Shown here piece by piece: positions 1 to 8,381 of a stretch of DNA of 64,000 bases. Location: the NCBI GenBank assembly GCA_029243145.1, contig JAQWSQ010000143.1, positions 1-64,000 on the forward strand, written 5' to 3'. The position numbers were made by a program, and so were the translations under genes. Every line of letters starts with the position of its first letter. The first letter of the stretch is position 1. Source of the stretch: Planctomycetaceae bacterium (GTDB taxonomy: Bacteria; Planctomycetota; Planctomycetia; Planctomycetales; Planctomycetaceae). The notes under the pieces are model-generated. The model saw only the letters and a program-made list of their open reading frames with translations. It made no database searches and was not told the origin of the DNA.

Positions 1-1
1 G

Positions 2-1270
2 CCGGGTGATATCCATCCTGGCATTGTTCAGCACAAATTTTTCAGTGCAGCTCGCTACAACGGTATCCTTCTGAATATGTTCGGTTGGAAGTTCAGCGCA
101 ATGGATGACTTCGCAGGATCGGGCTTCACAAATCTCATCCCGCAGAAGATACGCTTGAAAATGTTCCAAAAAGGGATTGGAGGGTTCGATTTCATTAAGT
201 GGTCGCTTTGCGGTCTGATACGCCATGTCAGTCGTGGTGTTGAGCATGACTCTGGAATTTTGAAGCGGTTTGCGAAAGTCATCAATCGAGAGAAGATCAC
301 ACACCTCTTGCCAAATCTGTCAGTTTTTGGACCATTTTGTCACGCCGTCAAACCTTACGTGAATCATGAAATCAAATACCTGAATATCTTTCAGGGGTAT
401 GAAGTCTATTCAAACTACGCGGAGGATATTGGTCTTCGAGAAGATTTGTTCCGAGCTCTCGTTCAAGGTGCCAAGAATGCCGATTATCCCTCTCTCACAT
501 TCAGCCAGGATTATAAGAGCCGAGTGATGGATGACCTCGGTCTCTCTGATGAGGATTTAGCGTTCTTGCCAGCCTGTGTCGAGTTCCATGATTTAATGCC
601 CATGGATCAGGCAACGGAGTTGGTCCGTCACAAATTAGAAGGCTACCGAGACGACATCCCGATGGTGACCTATATGGGGCGACAAGACCCCGAAAAAGGT
701 ATCGACTTGTTGCTGTATGCGGCGAAGATTCTGCAAGATCGCGGCTTGGAATTTCAGCTTGCCATCTGTGGGACCACTGCCTGGGGGAGTTCTTACCGAG
801 AAGCCTGCTCTCGTATCGCCGATAATCTACGGTTGCCAATTTTGAAAGCCGGTTATCTCACGAATGACGAACGAACGGCATTGTATCGTGCCAGTCATAG
901 CATCATTTATCCTTCGATTCATCGAGAGCCATTTGGGATGGTTCCCGTGGAGGCGATGACTCAATCAACACCGGTTGTTGTCCCCGATATCGGAGGTGTC
1001 GCCGAATTGCCGTTTGCTGAAGGCTTACAGGCGGGATTGAATTTCAAATCGTGGGACAGTTCCGATTTGGCAGCTCAAATTGAGTTGTTATTGACCGACC
1101 AAGAATTGTACTCTCGCTTCACCGCACAGGCCCGAGACGTTGCAAAGCAATTCTCGGTTCAACGCGTGACTGATCTCGAACTGCAAATGATGGGGATTCT
1201 GGATAAGGCCATTAAGCCGCCCATTCATCTCCATATGCACACTTCACCGAGTCAAATCGAAGTTTCTTAA
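2..1270 (+). CDS. Glycosyltransferase family 4, 5'-truncated by window edge
   Basis: The reading frame is open from base 2, so the gene starts before the window; the first ATG at 77 is internal. The product is a GT4-type (GT-B fold) sugar transferase, expected to move a sugar from a nucleotide donor onto a glycan or lipid acceptor at the cytoplasmic side of the membrane. The C-terminal nucleotide-binding half is typical: GRQDPEKGIDLLLYAA opens it and EPFGMVPVEAM carries the E-x7-E signature, followed by PVVVPDIGGVAEL. The N-terminal acceptor half is less conserved (LPNLSVFGPFCHAV, YEVYSNYAEDIG). No membrane segment is seen. It ends 16 bases before the convergent FKBP gene. Family is clear; substrate is unknown. 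Confidence 0.85.
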   Translation, partial: PGDIHPGIVQHKFFSAARYNGILLNMFGWKFSAMDDFAGSGFTNLIPQKIRLKMFQKGIGGFDFIKWSLCGLIRHVSRGVEHDSGILKRFAKVINREKITHLLPNLSVFGPFCHAVKPYVNHEIKYLNIFQGYEVYSNYAEDIGLREDLFRALVQGAKNADYPSLTFSQDYKSRVMDDLGLSDEDLAFLPACVEFHDLMPMDQATELVRHKLEGYRDDIPMVTYMGRQDPEKGIDLLLYAAKILQDRGLEFQLAICGTTAWGSSYREACSRIADNLRLPILKAGYLTNDERTALYRASHSIIYPSIHREPFGMVPVEAMTQSTPVVVPDIGGVAELPFAEGLQAGLNFKSWDSSDLAAQIELLLTDQELYSRFTAQARDVAKQFSVQRVTDLELQMMGILDKAIKPPIHLHMHTSPSQIEVS

Positions 1271-1286
1271 GTTATTCAACGGGCCG

Positions 1287-1817
1287 TTAATACACTTCGT
1301 GCAGTTCGACAATGAAGTGCAGCGTTGCGAACGGCGGAACCGATGGTGGTGATCCTTGGGCTCCATATCCGAGGCTCGACGGGATCTCTAATTCGATCTT
1401 ACCACCCTCTGAAACGTACTGCATGCCTTCCGTCCAACCTTTGACGACGTCGCGCAACTTGAAGGAAATCGGCTTGCCACGCTTATAAGAAGAATCAAAG
1501 ACGCTGCCATCATCGAGCCAGCCTCGATAGCTGACTTGTACCTGATTATATTCCGTTGGTTTATTTCCATTCCCTTGTCGTAACACGCGATACTTCAACC
1601 CACTCGGTGTCTGCCGAAAATCTGATTCTGCCGCAGGACCATCCGGTCCTTCTTCCCGAAAACTGGCTTGAATCAAATCCGACTTGGAAGCCATCGGCAC
1701 CGAGGGTTCCGACTGCGAGAGACTCTGTGAACGAGATGAGCTACATCCCAAGCACACAACGCAACAGACCGCCGATAATAGAAATGCTGCCAGATGGTAG
1801 GTTTGGTATCGATACAT
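1287..1817 (-). CDS. FKBP-type peptidyl-prolyl isomerase, predicted lipoprotein
   Basis: 176 residues. Residues about 1-25 form a signal peptide ending in a lipobox (VCLGC), so the mature protein should be lipid-anchored at Cys25. After a Ser-rich linker, residues about 68-176 form a single FKBP domain: QVSYRGWLDDGSVFDSSY, VVKGWTEGMQYV, GGKIELEIPSSLGYG and PFATLHFIVELHEV match the fold and its proline-pocket aromatic residues. It should catalyse cis-trans isomerisation of Xaa-Pro bonds in exported proteins. It lacks the N-terminal dimerisation domain of FkpA/Mip. It is convergent with the upstream glycosyltransferase and co-directional with the downstream hydrolase gene. Confidence 0.9.
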   Translation of the reverse strand: MYRYQTYHLAAFLLSAVCCVVCLGCSSSRSQSLSQSEPSVPMASKSDLIQASFREEGPDGPAAESDFRQTPSGLKYRVLRQGNGNKPTEYNQVQVSYRGWLDDGSVFDSSYKRGKPISFKLRDVVKGWTEGMQYVSEGGKIELEIPSSLGYGAQGSPPSVPPFATLHFIVELHEVY

Positions 1818-1840
1818 TATTCAATCTCACTCAGGTCTGA

Positions 1841-2842
1841 TTAATTCAATACAGAAGGTGACGATGCCACGGGACCACGTTGACTTTCGAACATGGAAAA
1901 GTCGGCCCAGACAGGCAAGTGATCAGAAACTTTCAGAGCGTCTTCTTTCGAGAGCCCATACATTTTCATCAAATCCATGACACCCGATTGGCCCGTCATT
2001 TCGACCGTGTAGCGTCGGTCGAAGACAATGTTATCCATTTGCGACGTGCCGCGAGTGTTGGTGGTTTGACTGAGGACAACGGGTGTGATACCGGGAAGAT
2101 ACGCGAGACGCCCGAAATGATTCACATCGACATTCAAGTCTCCCAGCAGGATCGTGTCGTCTTCGCCGGCAGATTGTTGCACGACGGCAAAGACATCGGC
2201 CAAGGCATCGAGTTCGGTTTTGGTTTCGTCTGGGTCAGTGTGAATGTTGATCAGTCGAAATCCGAAGAGTTCACGCGAAGGAGGGCCGCGCACCCGGAAA
2301 TTGGCGATCAACGGCTCGCGATGCAATCGGTCGTGAGGGTCTTGAATCGTGTAGACAGAACCTTCGACGACTTCGATGATTTCTGAGTCGTAAACGAAGG
2401 CGTACTGTTCGGTACTCGTTGTTCGTCCAATACGATCACCCACGACGCCGCGATATTGTCGACCGGTTTGGTTGACCATCCTCAGGAAGTCGTCGAGATG
2501 GCCATCATCCTGAGTTCGGATTTCCTGAATGGCCAAGATGTCGAATTGTCTTGCGACATCCGCCAAGACGCCCATGACATCCGGTTTATCGAGTTTGCTT
2601 TTCCCAAAGACCTGAATATTAAATGTTCCCAGACGAATGGTCTGAGGCGCTTTGGGGATCGGGACCGCCGCCTCACGCTGCTCGACTTTCGGGCCGCTGA
2701 GATCAGACAACCAGTCCCAGACGCTACTCCGATCAAATTTCCCGTTGTAGAAACTGACCGCTCCGATTCCCAGAATGGCCAAGAATGCGATGATCGTTGA
2801 TAAGATACTTCTACTACCGGACTTACGCTTCTTTTTGGCCAT
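1841..2842 (-). CDS. Endonuclease/exonuclease/phosphatase (EEP) family protein, membrane-anchored
   Basis: About 333 residues from the ATG at 2842, chosen because AAAGGA lies about 11 bases upstream and the protein then begins with the basic MAKKKRKSG followed by one membrane segment (IIAFLAILGIGAVSFY), a typical signal anchor. The longer frame (to 2938) adds an unlikely leader. The catalytic EEP fold is shown by LGTFNIQVFG, the metal-binding LAIQEIR, LLGDLNVDV and the terminal SDHLPVWADF. These DNase I/sphingomyelinase-like enzymes hydrolyse phosphodiester bonds of nucleic acids or lipids with Mg2+. The anchor suggests it acts outside the cytoplasm; the substrate cannot be told. Confidence 0.85.
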   Translation of the reverse strand: MAKKKRKSGSRSILSTIIAFLAILGIGAVSFYNGKFDRSSVWDWLSDLSGPKVEQREAAVPIPKAPQTIRLGTFNIQVFGKSKLDKPDVMGVLADVARQFDILAIQEIRTQDDGHLDDFLRMVNQTGRQYRGVVGDRIGRTTSTEQYAFVYDSEIIEVVEGSVYTIQDPHDRLHREPLIANFRVRGPPSRELFGFRLINIHTDPDETKTELDALADVFAVVQQSAGEDDTILLGDLNVDVNHFGRLAYLPGITPVVLSQTTNTRGTSQMDNIVFDRRYTVEMTGQSGVMDLMKMYGLSKEDALKVSDHLPVWADFSMFESQRGPVASSPSVLN

Positions 2843-3037
2843 CGTGCCGAGAATCCTTTCTGCAGCGGCTGCAAATATTTTCTTGAGATTGACCCCAAGA
2901 TTAGAACATGAGCTGAAATCGGTCCAGATGAGTCCCAAGAATCTTTCTCAGTAGAGTTAAGGCTTGATTTTTGGTGTCCCACTCCTGAAGCTGGAGGCTG
3001 ATTCACCGAATTTGATACACACCACGGAGAAATGGAA

Positions 3038-3562
3038 ATGCGTGCTTCTTTGATTTTGGCGTTCACCGTTCTGGCTGTCGTTTCCTGTCTCTTGGGGACT
3101 GTGATGATGCCTCAAGCGACTGTTGGTGGAGAGAAAAACAACAGAGAAAAATCGACTCTCGACTTGGAAACTCAACCGGTGAATCTGGAAGACGACGGGG
3201 AATTGGTCCCTGTTGAAGAAGATATGCACGAATTCATGGAGTATGTCTTTCAACCAACCTACAAACGCCTGAAAGTCTCCATGGCAACGGCTCCTGCCGA
3301 CAACGCGGCTTGGAAAGCCATCAAAGCCGATTCACTCTCTTTGGCAGAAGCCGCCAACTTGATCATCATGCGTCCTCCCGGAGAAGATGTGAAAGACTGG
3401 AACAAGTACAGCGTCGATGTTCGCAACCACGGCAAAGAGTTCTACACCTCGGCCCGCGCAAAAGACTTTGCAGCCGCCACCAAGCATTACAAGGCGATGC
3501 TCAATAGCTGCAATGATTGTCACAAGCAATTCGAAGACGGCAAGCACATTCTATCGCCGTAA
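3038..3562 (+). CDS. Secreted c-type cytochrome, cytochrome c-prime-like
   Basis: 174 residues from the ATG at 3038, which lies 8 bases after GGAG; the ATG at 3032 sits too close to that site. A signal peptide (ASLILAFTVLAVVSCLL) is followed by an acidic linker and a helical domain that ends in one haem c motif, CNDCHKQF, about 15 residues from the C terminus. A single C-terminal CxxCH on a four-helix-type domain is the layout of cytochrome c-prime. It should be exported and matured by a cytochrome c system, serving electron transfer or gas binding. No redox partner is adjacent. The distal ligand cannot be assigned from sequence alone. Confidence 0.75.
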   Translation: MRASLILAFTVLAVVSCLLGTVMMPQATVGGEKNNREKSTLDLETQPVNLEDDGELVPVEEDMHEFMEYVFQPTYKRLKVSMATAPADNAAWKAIKADSLSLAEAANLIIMRPPGEDVKDWNKYSVDVRNHGKEFYTSARAKDFAAATKHYKAMLNSCNDCHKQFEDGKHILSP

Positions 3563-3611
3563 GAGTGGTTTTGAGCTTCCCCAGGAATCGTGGACGCAGG
3601 CGTCTTAGTCA

Positions 3612-4370
3612 GACACTCAACAGTCGTTTCAAGAGTTCAAGATGTCAAGATTATGCGGGACACTTGAAAAGGATCTTCCATACTCTTGGCCGATACTGTT
3701 CCATACCCTTGCCCCGGCATCTTCCATACTCTTGAGCAAGTTGATGGCTCACTTCGGTTTGCGTTGATTGCTTTGCTTTGAGTCGTTGCCGTTTTTTGTC
3801 GGTACGTACCTTCTACGTCACGTGAGATCGCCTCCTTTCTCGCGTTGCAGTGGTCGTCATTGTTGAACAGCCCACGCCGCTCGCGTGGCAGGGCTATGTT
3901 TTAGGATCGTGTTTTTCTGATAGCCCTGCGGCGCAAGCCGCGGGGGCCTGCGGGTTGCCATGACGTTCAAATTGCCAAAGATCGAATCGCCGTCAGGCGA
4001 ACAATGAACGCTAACTCTGGTATATCGGTGTTGGCAAGACGAGTTTGAGCGATCAACTTTTTGTCTCAAAGTCGCAGAGAGGCATAAGAAACGCGATGGA
4101 CGAAAGAGATCAGAGTCGTAGGTCGGGTTAGTCGAGCAAAGCGAGTCGTAGCCCGACAGCGAACTAAATCCGGAAGAGCAATCAGTTGAACCGCAGAGTT
4201 CGCTGAGGACGCGGAGAAGTGACATGATGTGTGGCTGGGGCTCTCGCAGGCGTGAAAAGAAGACTGAACTCTGAATTCCGATTCAGTCTTTGTATTTCGA
4301 GACGCATTCACAGCCCCAGATGAATGATATAGAATCACGCAGCGTCGCGGAGGCGCAGAGAAAAATACTC
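3612..4370. repeat. Long degenerate non-coding repeat, copy A
   Basis: A gene-free block starting about 50 bases after the cytochrome stop. It aligns over its length, with indels and many substitutions, to 53286-53965 in the same orientation. Near-identical islands include TGACGTTCAAATTGCCAAAG (from about 3960 and 53633), GGTCGTCATTGTTGAACA (about 3850 and 53527), GAGCAAGTTG (about 3733 and 53411) and AACCGCAGAGTTCGCTGAG (about 4190 and 53790). It ends in the motif GGAGGCGCAGAG. Short frames inside it have no recognisable product. Both copies begin just downstream of a plus-strand gene. Confidence 0.8.
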
Positions 4371-4734
4371 CATCGTAAGTGGGGATAGCGAATGCGTATT
4401 CCAGCTTTGCTGAATGGGATGACAATATTATTTAGCAGCCACAAAAATCACGAAGAGACACGAAAAGATGCTCTTTGTGAGTTTTTGTGTTTCTTGTGGC
4501 GATCAAAAAAAGCGGCCGTCGCGTCACGGTAGGCTGCCGAGTGATAGCCCAGAATGGTAAATGTTGGCCGGTGGAACCGGCCCTACTTGGCTGAGATCGT
4601 TCACATGCCCACACGAGCGAGGGCATGTCACCCGGCTGTGCTCATCTAACCCAACCCACTGAACTTATGAGGATACCCGCTACCTCTCTGCGCCATGACC
4701 ACCCGGTCGCAATATGTGTCTGTCTTAGAATCTA
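4371..4734. repeat. Gene-free block of short hairpin and repeat modules
   Basis: This continues the repeat block. It holds an imperfect inverted repeat around 4438-4500 (CACAAAAATCAC against GTGAGTTTTTGTG), a perfect GGCCGGT/ACCGGCC hairpin at 4566-4582, and a stretch at about 4604-4640 resembling modules at 13995-14035 and 53572-53612 (CATGCTC, a short loop, GAGAGC, then GGCACCCG). No coding frame is credible. It lies downstream of both flanking genes, so terminator roles are possible but not shown. Confidence 0.5.
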
Positions 4735-5829
4735 TTATGAGAGTCGAGTCAGCTTACTGATGCGACCGGTTTGCACCCATTCGGCCACGAAGATGTTGCC
4801 CTTGGCATCGAAGCAGGCATCGTGAGGGTGGACGAACTTGCCGGGCTGCCACTTCTTCTCGTCGCCACGAATACTGCGTCCATCTTTTGCCGTGACTCGT
4901 GCGACATCCTCTCCCAAGTGGGCGACCACTTTGTTGTTCTCATCCAGAATCGAGATGCGTGCGTGAAGTTCAGGGACGAGTAACTGTTTCTGATAGGTGT
5001 CAAGATTTGCCGGTAATCCGAACCCTTTGATGGTTTCCACGTATTTGCCGTCGAGGGTGACATACTGCAACGTATGATGAGCGCGGTCGGCAATCACGAT
5101 TTGTGCCTCTCGTCCCGGTCGATCATCGACCCAGATGCCGTGAGGTGTGGCGTATGTTCCTTCTCCGCTACCCGGTCCCCCAAAACTTGATTTGTAATTC
5201 CCATCTTTGTCATAACGATGGACGTAGAACGAGCCGTACCCGTCGACCAGGAAGAAATCTCCATCTGGTAAGAAGGCAAAGTTGGTCGGCAAGAAGCGAT
5301 CACGGCCCCAGACTTTCTTCGGGTCGCTGGCTTCTCCTTCGGCATAAACTCCCGATTTCATGGGTGCGAATTTCTGCCAGACGGTTTCACCTTCCAGCGT
5401 CAACTTGGCAAACGATTTGACCTGTTGATAAGCACAAACATAAAGAAATTCTTGTCCCTCCTCCTCGCGGACTTCAATGCCGTGTCCGCCTCCCTGAAAT
5501 TGATTCCCAAACGCACGCATGAATTTGCCGTCTTTATCGAAGACAAAAATGGATGGATGGTCTTTCTGATTGGCGCGACCTTCGTGAATCACGTAGAGAT
5601 TTTGTGCATTATCAACGGCGACATTGTGTGTCGTTTGCCAAGTGTATTTTTTGGGAAGCTCGGGCCAGGCGTGTTCCACCTGGTATTTGTAATCACCCTC
5701 GCCCATGATGATCTGGGAATCCGTCTTACTGGCAGAGAGAATCGCCGGGGCAGCAAATGTGACGGCGGCTCCAGCGGCAGATTGAGCGAGAAACTGACGA
5801 CGCGAGACGGAAGATTCGGAGCGGCTCAT
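4735..5829 (-). CDS. Tat-exported NHL/six-bladed beta-propeller protein
   Basis: 364 residues. The N terminus has a twin-arginine signal (SVSRRQFLAQSAAGAAV, then APAILSAS), so it should be exported folded. The rest consists of NHL/SMP-30-like repeats, each near FDKDGKFMRAFG, LPDGDFFLVDGYGSFYVHRYD and TPHGIWVDDRPG, the last of the form found in peptidyl-alpha-hydroxyglycine lyase-like and NHL proteins. HPHDACFDAKGNIFVAEW closes the last blade. Proteins of this build are common and highly paralogous in planctomycetes; the ligand or reaction is unknown. It lies about 90 bases downstream of aroC in the same direction. Confidence 0.8.
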   Translation of the reverse strand: MSRSESSVSRRQFLAQSAAGAAVTFAAPAILSASKTDSQIIMGEGDYKYQVEHAWPELPKKYTWQTTHNVAVDNAQNLYVIHEGRANQKDHPSIFVFDKDGKFMRAFGNQFQGGGHGIEVREEEGQEFLYVCAYQQVKSFAKLTLEGETVWQKFAPMKSGVYAEGEASDPKKVWGRDRFLPTNFAFLPDGDFFLVDGYGSFYVHRYDKDGNYKSSFGGPGSGEGTYATPHGIWVDDRPGREAQIVIADRAHHTLQYVTLDGKYVETIKGFGLPANLDTYQKQLLVPELHARISILDENNKVVAHLGEDVARVTAKDGRSIRGDEKKWQPGKFVHPHDACFDAKGNIFVAEWVQTGRISKLTRLS

Positions 5830-5922
5830 GGGATCTCTCTTTTCGAGGAATGATGGATACGAAGGTCGTGTTCCCGCAATTAGAGCAGGTCATCAACCGG
5901 CATTCAAAGAAAAAGGAGGTCG

Positions 5923-7080
5923 TTACTGAGCCGTATCGGGAGCAATTTTCCCGCACTGGGCTTTCCAGCGGAGCCAGTGATCGGCCAAGACAATCGCCAC
6001 CATTGCTTCGGCCATGGGAATGAATCGAGGTAGCAAACAGGGATCGTGACGACCTTTGGTTTTGATGGTGGTCTCTTCCCCGGCTCGCGTGACCGTTTGC
6101 TGTTCCATCGGTAAACTGCTGGTTGGTTTGACGGCTGCACGTAACACGATGGGCATTCCCGTTGTGATTCCCCCCAACATACCGCCGTGTCGATTCGTGG
6201 TCGTCTTCACACCGGTGACATCTTTTTGGATCACCGGCGAGTTAGTTACGTCGGGGGCAAACAAATCGTTGTGCTCGCTACCCGTCATCGTGGCACAGCC
6301 GAAACCGACGCCGTACTCGACTCCCAACACAGCCGGAAGTGAGAACAAAGCTTTGGCGAGATCGGCTTTGATTTTGTCGAAGACCGGTTCTCCCAAACCT
6401 GCGGGAACACCCGTCGCCACAATCTCACCCACGCCACCAATCGAGTTGCAGTCTTTACGGAGGTCATCGATCAAGGCGATCATTTTTCCCGCCGCCACAT
6501 AATCGGGGCAGCGAACAATATTGGGAGTCCCATCAGGCAGTTGCTCGACCATCTCGCGAGTGATGGCTGCCGGATCGGGAATGTCGGCCACGATGTTTCC
6601 GACTTGTGTCACATAGCCTTGAACGCTCGCTCCGCATTCTTGTTTCAGAATTTTGCTGGCGACGACTCCCGCAGCGACTCGAACGCCTGTTTCGCGTGCG
6701 CTGGAACGACCGCCACCGCGGTAATCGCGACGGCCATATTTGGCATCGAACGAGTAGTCGGCATGACCGGGACGATATTTGTCTTTGATGTCGGAGTAAT
6801 CGCTCGAACGCTGATCTTTGTTGGGAATAAAGATGGCCAGCGATGTTCCCGTGGTTTGATCCTCGAACATCCCGGAGAGAAACTGTGGAATGTCGGGTTC
6901 TTGCCGCTGAGTCGTAATCTTGCTTTGACCGGGACGACGGCGATCCAGCTCGACTTGAAGCTCTTCGATGGTGAGAGGAATGCCCGGCGGTACACCATCA
7001 ATGATTACAACATTTCCGGGACCATGACTCTCGCCGGCCGTCGTGATCCGAAATGCTTGTCCAAATGAATTCCCTGCCAT
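5923..7080 (-). CDS. aroC: Chorismate synthase
   Basis: 385 residues from the ATG at 7080 (MAGNSFGQAFRITTAGESHG); the frame extends to 7206 but that leader does not belong to the family. It catalyses the anti-1,4-elimination of phosphate from 5-enolpyruvylshikimate-3-phosphate to chorismate, last step of the shikimate pathway, in the cytoplasm with reduced FMN. Family signatures are present: GESHG near the N terminus, DRRRPGQ, DYRGGGRSSARET, GVEYGVGFGCATMTGSEHND and MLGGITTGMPI. Length is normal. No other aromatic-pathway gene is adjacent. Downstream, in the same direction, is the beta-propeller gene. Confidence 0.97.
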   Translation of the reverse strand: MAGNSFGQAFRITTAGESHGPGNVVIIDGVPPGIPLTIEELQVELDRRRPGQSKITTQRQEPDIPQFLSGMFEDQTTGTSLAIFIPNKDQRSSDYSDIKDKYRPGHADYSFDAKYGRRDYRGGGRSSARETGVRVAAGVVASKILKQECGASVQGYVTQVGNIVADIPDPAAITREMVEQLPDGTPNIVRCPDYVAAGKMIALIDDLRKDCNSIGGVGEIVATGVPAGLGEPVFDKIKADLAKALFSLPAVLGVEYGVGFGCATMTGSEHNDLFAPDVTNSPVIQKDVTGVKTTTNRHGGMLGGITTGMPIVLRAAVKPTSSLPMEQQTVTRAGEETTIKTKGRHDPCLLPRFIPMAEAMVAIVLADHWLRWKAQCGKIAPDTAQ

Positions 7081-7403
7081 GCAGACATTATATCGCTTGG
7101 ACCGGGGGCAGGACCACTCTGTTGAGCCGAGAGAACCACTTCTTCCACGAATCTTTTGAGTAGCCCGCAAGGATCTTGTAATCGTTACGATCTTCGGGGA
7201 GACCACGAAGATTCGGCTGGCCAGGCAGACGTTGTCAGACGATCAGACAATGATTCGGTGACTGGTTTGGCATAATCGGTTGAAGTGGGAAGCGAATCTG
7301 GGTTGGATGTGGTGGGCATGTCGGGCATTCGCGATGTTGAGCGATCTCGAAACTTTCGGCTGATCAGAATGCTACGCATTTCCCCCAATAACCCCCTCGA
7401 TTG
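7081..7403. other. Gene-free stretch upstream of aroC
   Basis: About 320 bases between aroC and the transposase remnant. It should hold the aroC promoter, but I see no clear -35/-10 pair. A short minus-strand frame here has no recognisable features. Confidence 0.4.
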
Positions 7404-7640
7404 CTAGGTTCGATAATGCGAGTAGACGGTTTGCCAAGTGGGGAAATCGTGGGGCAACATCCTCCAGGAACACCCTGTTGTCCAGCGATAATTGATGGCG
7501 TTGACCACTTCACGCAGTGAGTTTTCGCGCATTCTCCCTCGTTCCGCCTCACAGGGGAGTAACAAATCAATGGCATCCCACTGTGCTTGACTCATGTCAC
7601 TGGGGTAGGGAATTCTTCTTGTGTTGGTCATGTTTTGCAT
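7404..7640 (-). pseudogene. IS5-type transposase N-terminal remnant
   Basis: 78 residues equal to the N-terminal domain of IS5/IS1031-type transposases: [34 protein letters not shown] and [19 protein letters not shown] are family hallmarks. The frame stops after VYSHYRT, just where intact proteins continue into the second half of orfA and then the DDE catalytic domain. None of the catalytic region is found in any frame in the bases that follow. No terminal inverted repeats were recognised. It is therefore a truncated, inactive remnant. It marks the edge of a small accessory patch running to about 9.1 kb. Confidence 0.8.
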
Positions 7641-7700
7641 CAGAGACGGCTTTCAGAAAATGAAGGGAGAGGAGAGGATTTCATCAATATTTGAGGTGTT

Positions 7701-7871
7701 TCAGGTCCGTTCTTTTCCTCGCAGGCGTTGCATATCGTTCTTCATCCAACGCCGACAAAGTTCTGTCATGGGGATTTTCTGCTGGGCCGCTTCGAGACGA
7801 ATCGCTTTCCAGTCTGAGAGAGGAATAAAGATGGAGATCTGTTTTCTCAGTTCGTTATTCGGGTTTTCCAT
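7701..7871 (-). CDS. Small ribbon-helix-helix-like protein
   Basis: 56 residues, ATG at 7871 with AAAGGTG 7 bases upstream. After MENPNNELRK comes a predicted beta strand (QISIFIP), then two helices (LSDWKAIRLEAAQQ and MTELCRRWMKNDMQRL), which is the order and spacing of Arc/MetJ/CopG-type DNA-binding proteins. Such proteins act as dimers on operators and often serve as antitoxins or plasmid-type regulators. It follows the 98-residue gene by 58 bases in the same direction and may be cotranscribed with it. No toxin partner is recognisable. Fold assignment is by eye. Confidence 0.6.
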   Translation of the reverse strand: MENPNNELRKQISIFIPLSDWKAIRLEAAQQKIPMTELCRRWMKNDMQRLRGKERT

Positions 7872-7929
7872 GTAAAAGCACCTTTCTTGTGATTCTGGTG
7901 ACTCGGAAACTCATCGATGGGGAACATCA

Positions 7930-8226
7930 TCAGGCGGATTTACGTTTTGTCTGATTTCCTTTCTGCTTGGGCGGATTGAGCCAGTCGGCATCAGCAAGAT
8001 GTCCACGCCGATCTTCGCGAGCTTGATCGGAACCAGAAGTCGGGTTTTCAAGTTTGCCCGACCGTTTAGATCGTCTCGAAGGCCGAGTTTTGGCAGATTT
8101 ATCCCGTGCAGTGGGAGCGGAGAAAGCATCCAGAAAAAGATCATCCTCTTCGGTGAAATCTTCGGGTGCCGTATCGGGCCTTTGATGGGGATCTGCATCA
8201 AAGGAGAATCGGGTTTCGCGGACCAT
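7930..8226 (-). CDS. Hydrophilic 98-residue protein of unknown function
   Basis: Start chosen at 8226 because GGAGG lies about 9 bases upstream; an upstream in-frame ATG at 8286 lacks a site. The protein has an acidic segment (PEDFTEEDDLFLDAF), then a long basic, Ser/Arg-rich stretch and the end DADWLNPPKQKGNQTKRK, and looks largely disordered. I do not recognise it. It is divergent from the XRE regulator across a region with repeated GTTCA motifs and precedes the ribbon-helix-helix gene, so the three may form one regulated module. Confidence 0.5.
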   Translation of the reverse strand: MVRETRFSFDADPHQRPDTAPEDFTEEDDLFLDAFSAPTARDKSAKTRPSRRSKRSGKLENPTSGSDQAREDRRGHLADADWLNPPKQKGNQTKRKSA

Positions 8227-8286
8227 GTTGTTTGCCTCCGTCTTGGAAAGTCTGGGAAGTGTTCGTATGTGATTATGATTTGACAT

Positions 8287-8381
8287 TAACTGAACATAAT
8301 TATATACTAGGTTTGGTCAGGTTCAATAGCTTTGTTCAGAAATGTTCAGTACTTTGTGCAGTATTCTTGGGAGCGTTCATT
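8287..8381. promoter_or_regulatory. Divergent control region with reiterated GTTCA motifs
   Basis: Between the 98-residue gene and the XRE gene lie TGAACA (8291-8296) and GTTCA at 8321, 8334, 8344 and 8375, the inner ones as TGTTCAG. An AT-rich core (8297-8308, TAATTATATACT) could hold a -10 element. Repeated short motifs before a regulator gene usually mark its own operator. Two more GTTCA copies occur just after the gene (about 9053 and 9072). Confidence 0.5.

Noticed and set aside
3818-3830. CACGTG near 3820 as another parS site
   Set aside because: Flanks (TACGTCACGTGAGATC) do not match the GTTY/RAAC arms.
3612-4370. CRISPR array in the repeat blocks
   Set aside because: Repeats are not evenly spaced, differ in sequence and no cas gene is in the window.
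7185-7388. 67-codon minus-strand frame near aroC
   Set aside because: No features, no ribosome site, and composition like random antisense sequence.
8166-8381. Long N-terminal extension of the XRE protein
   Set aside because: It would run through the divergent control region; the ATG at 8382 has a good ribosome site and an ordinary HTH start.
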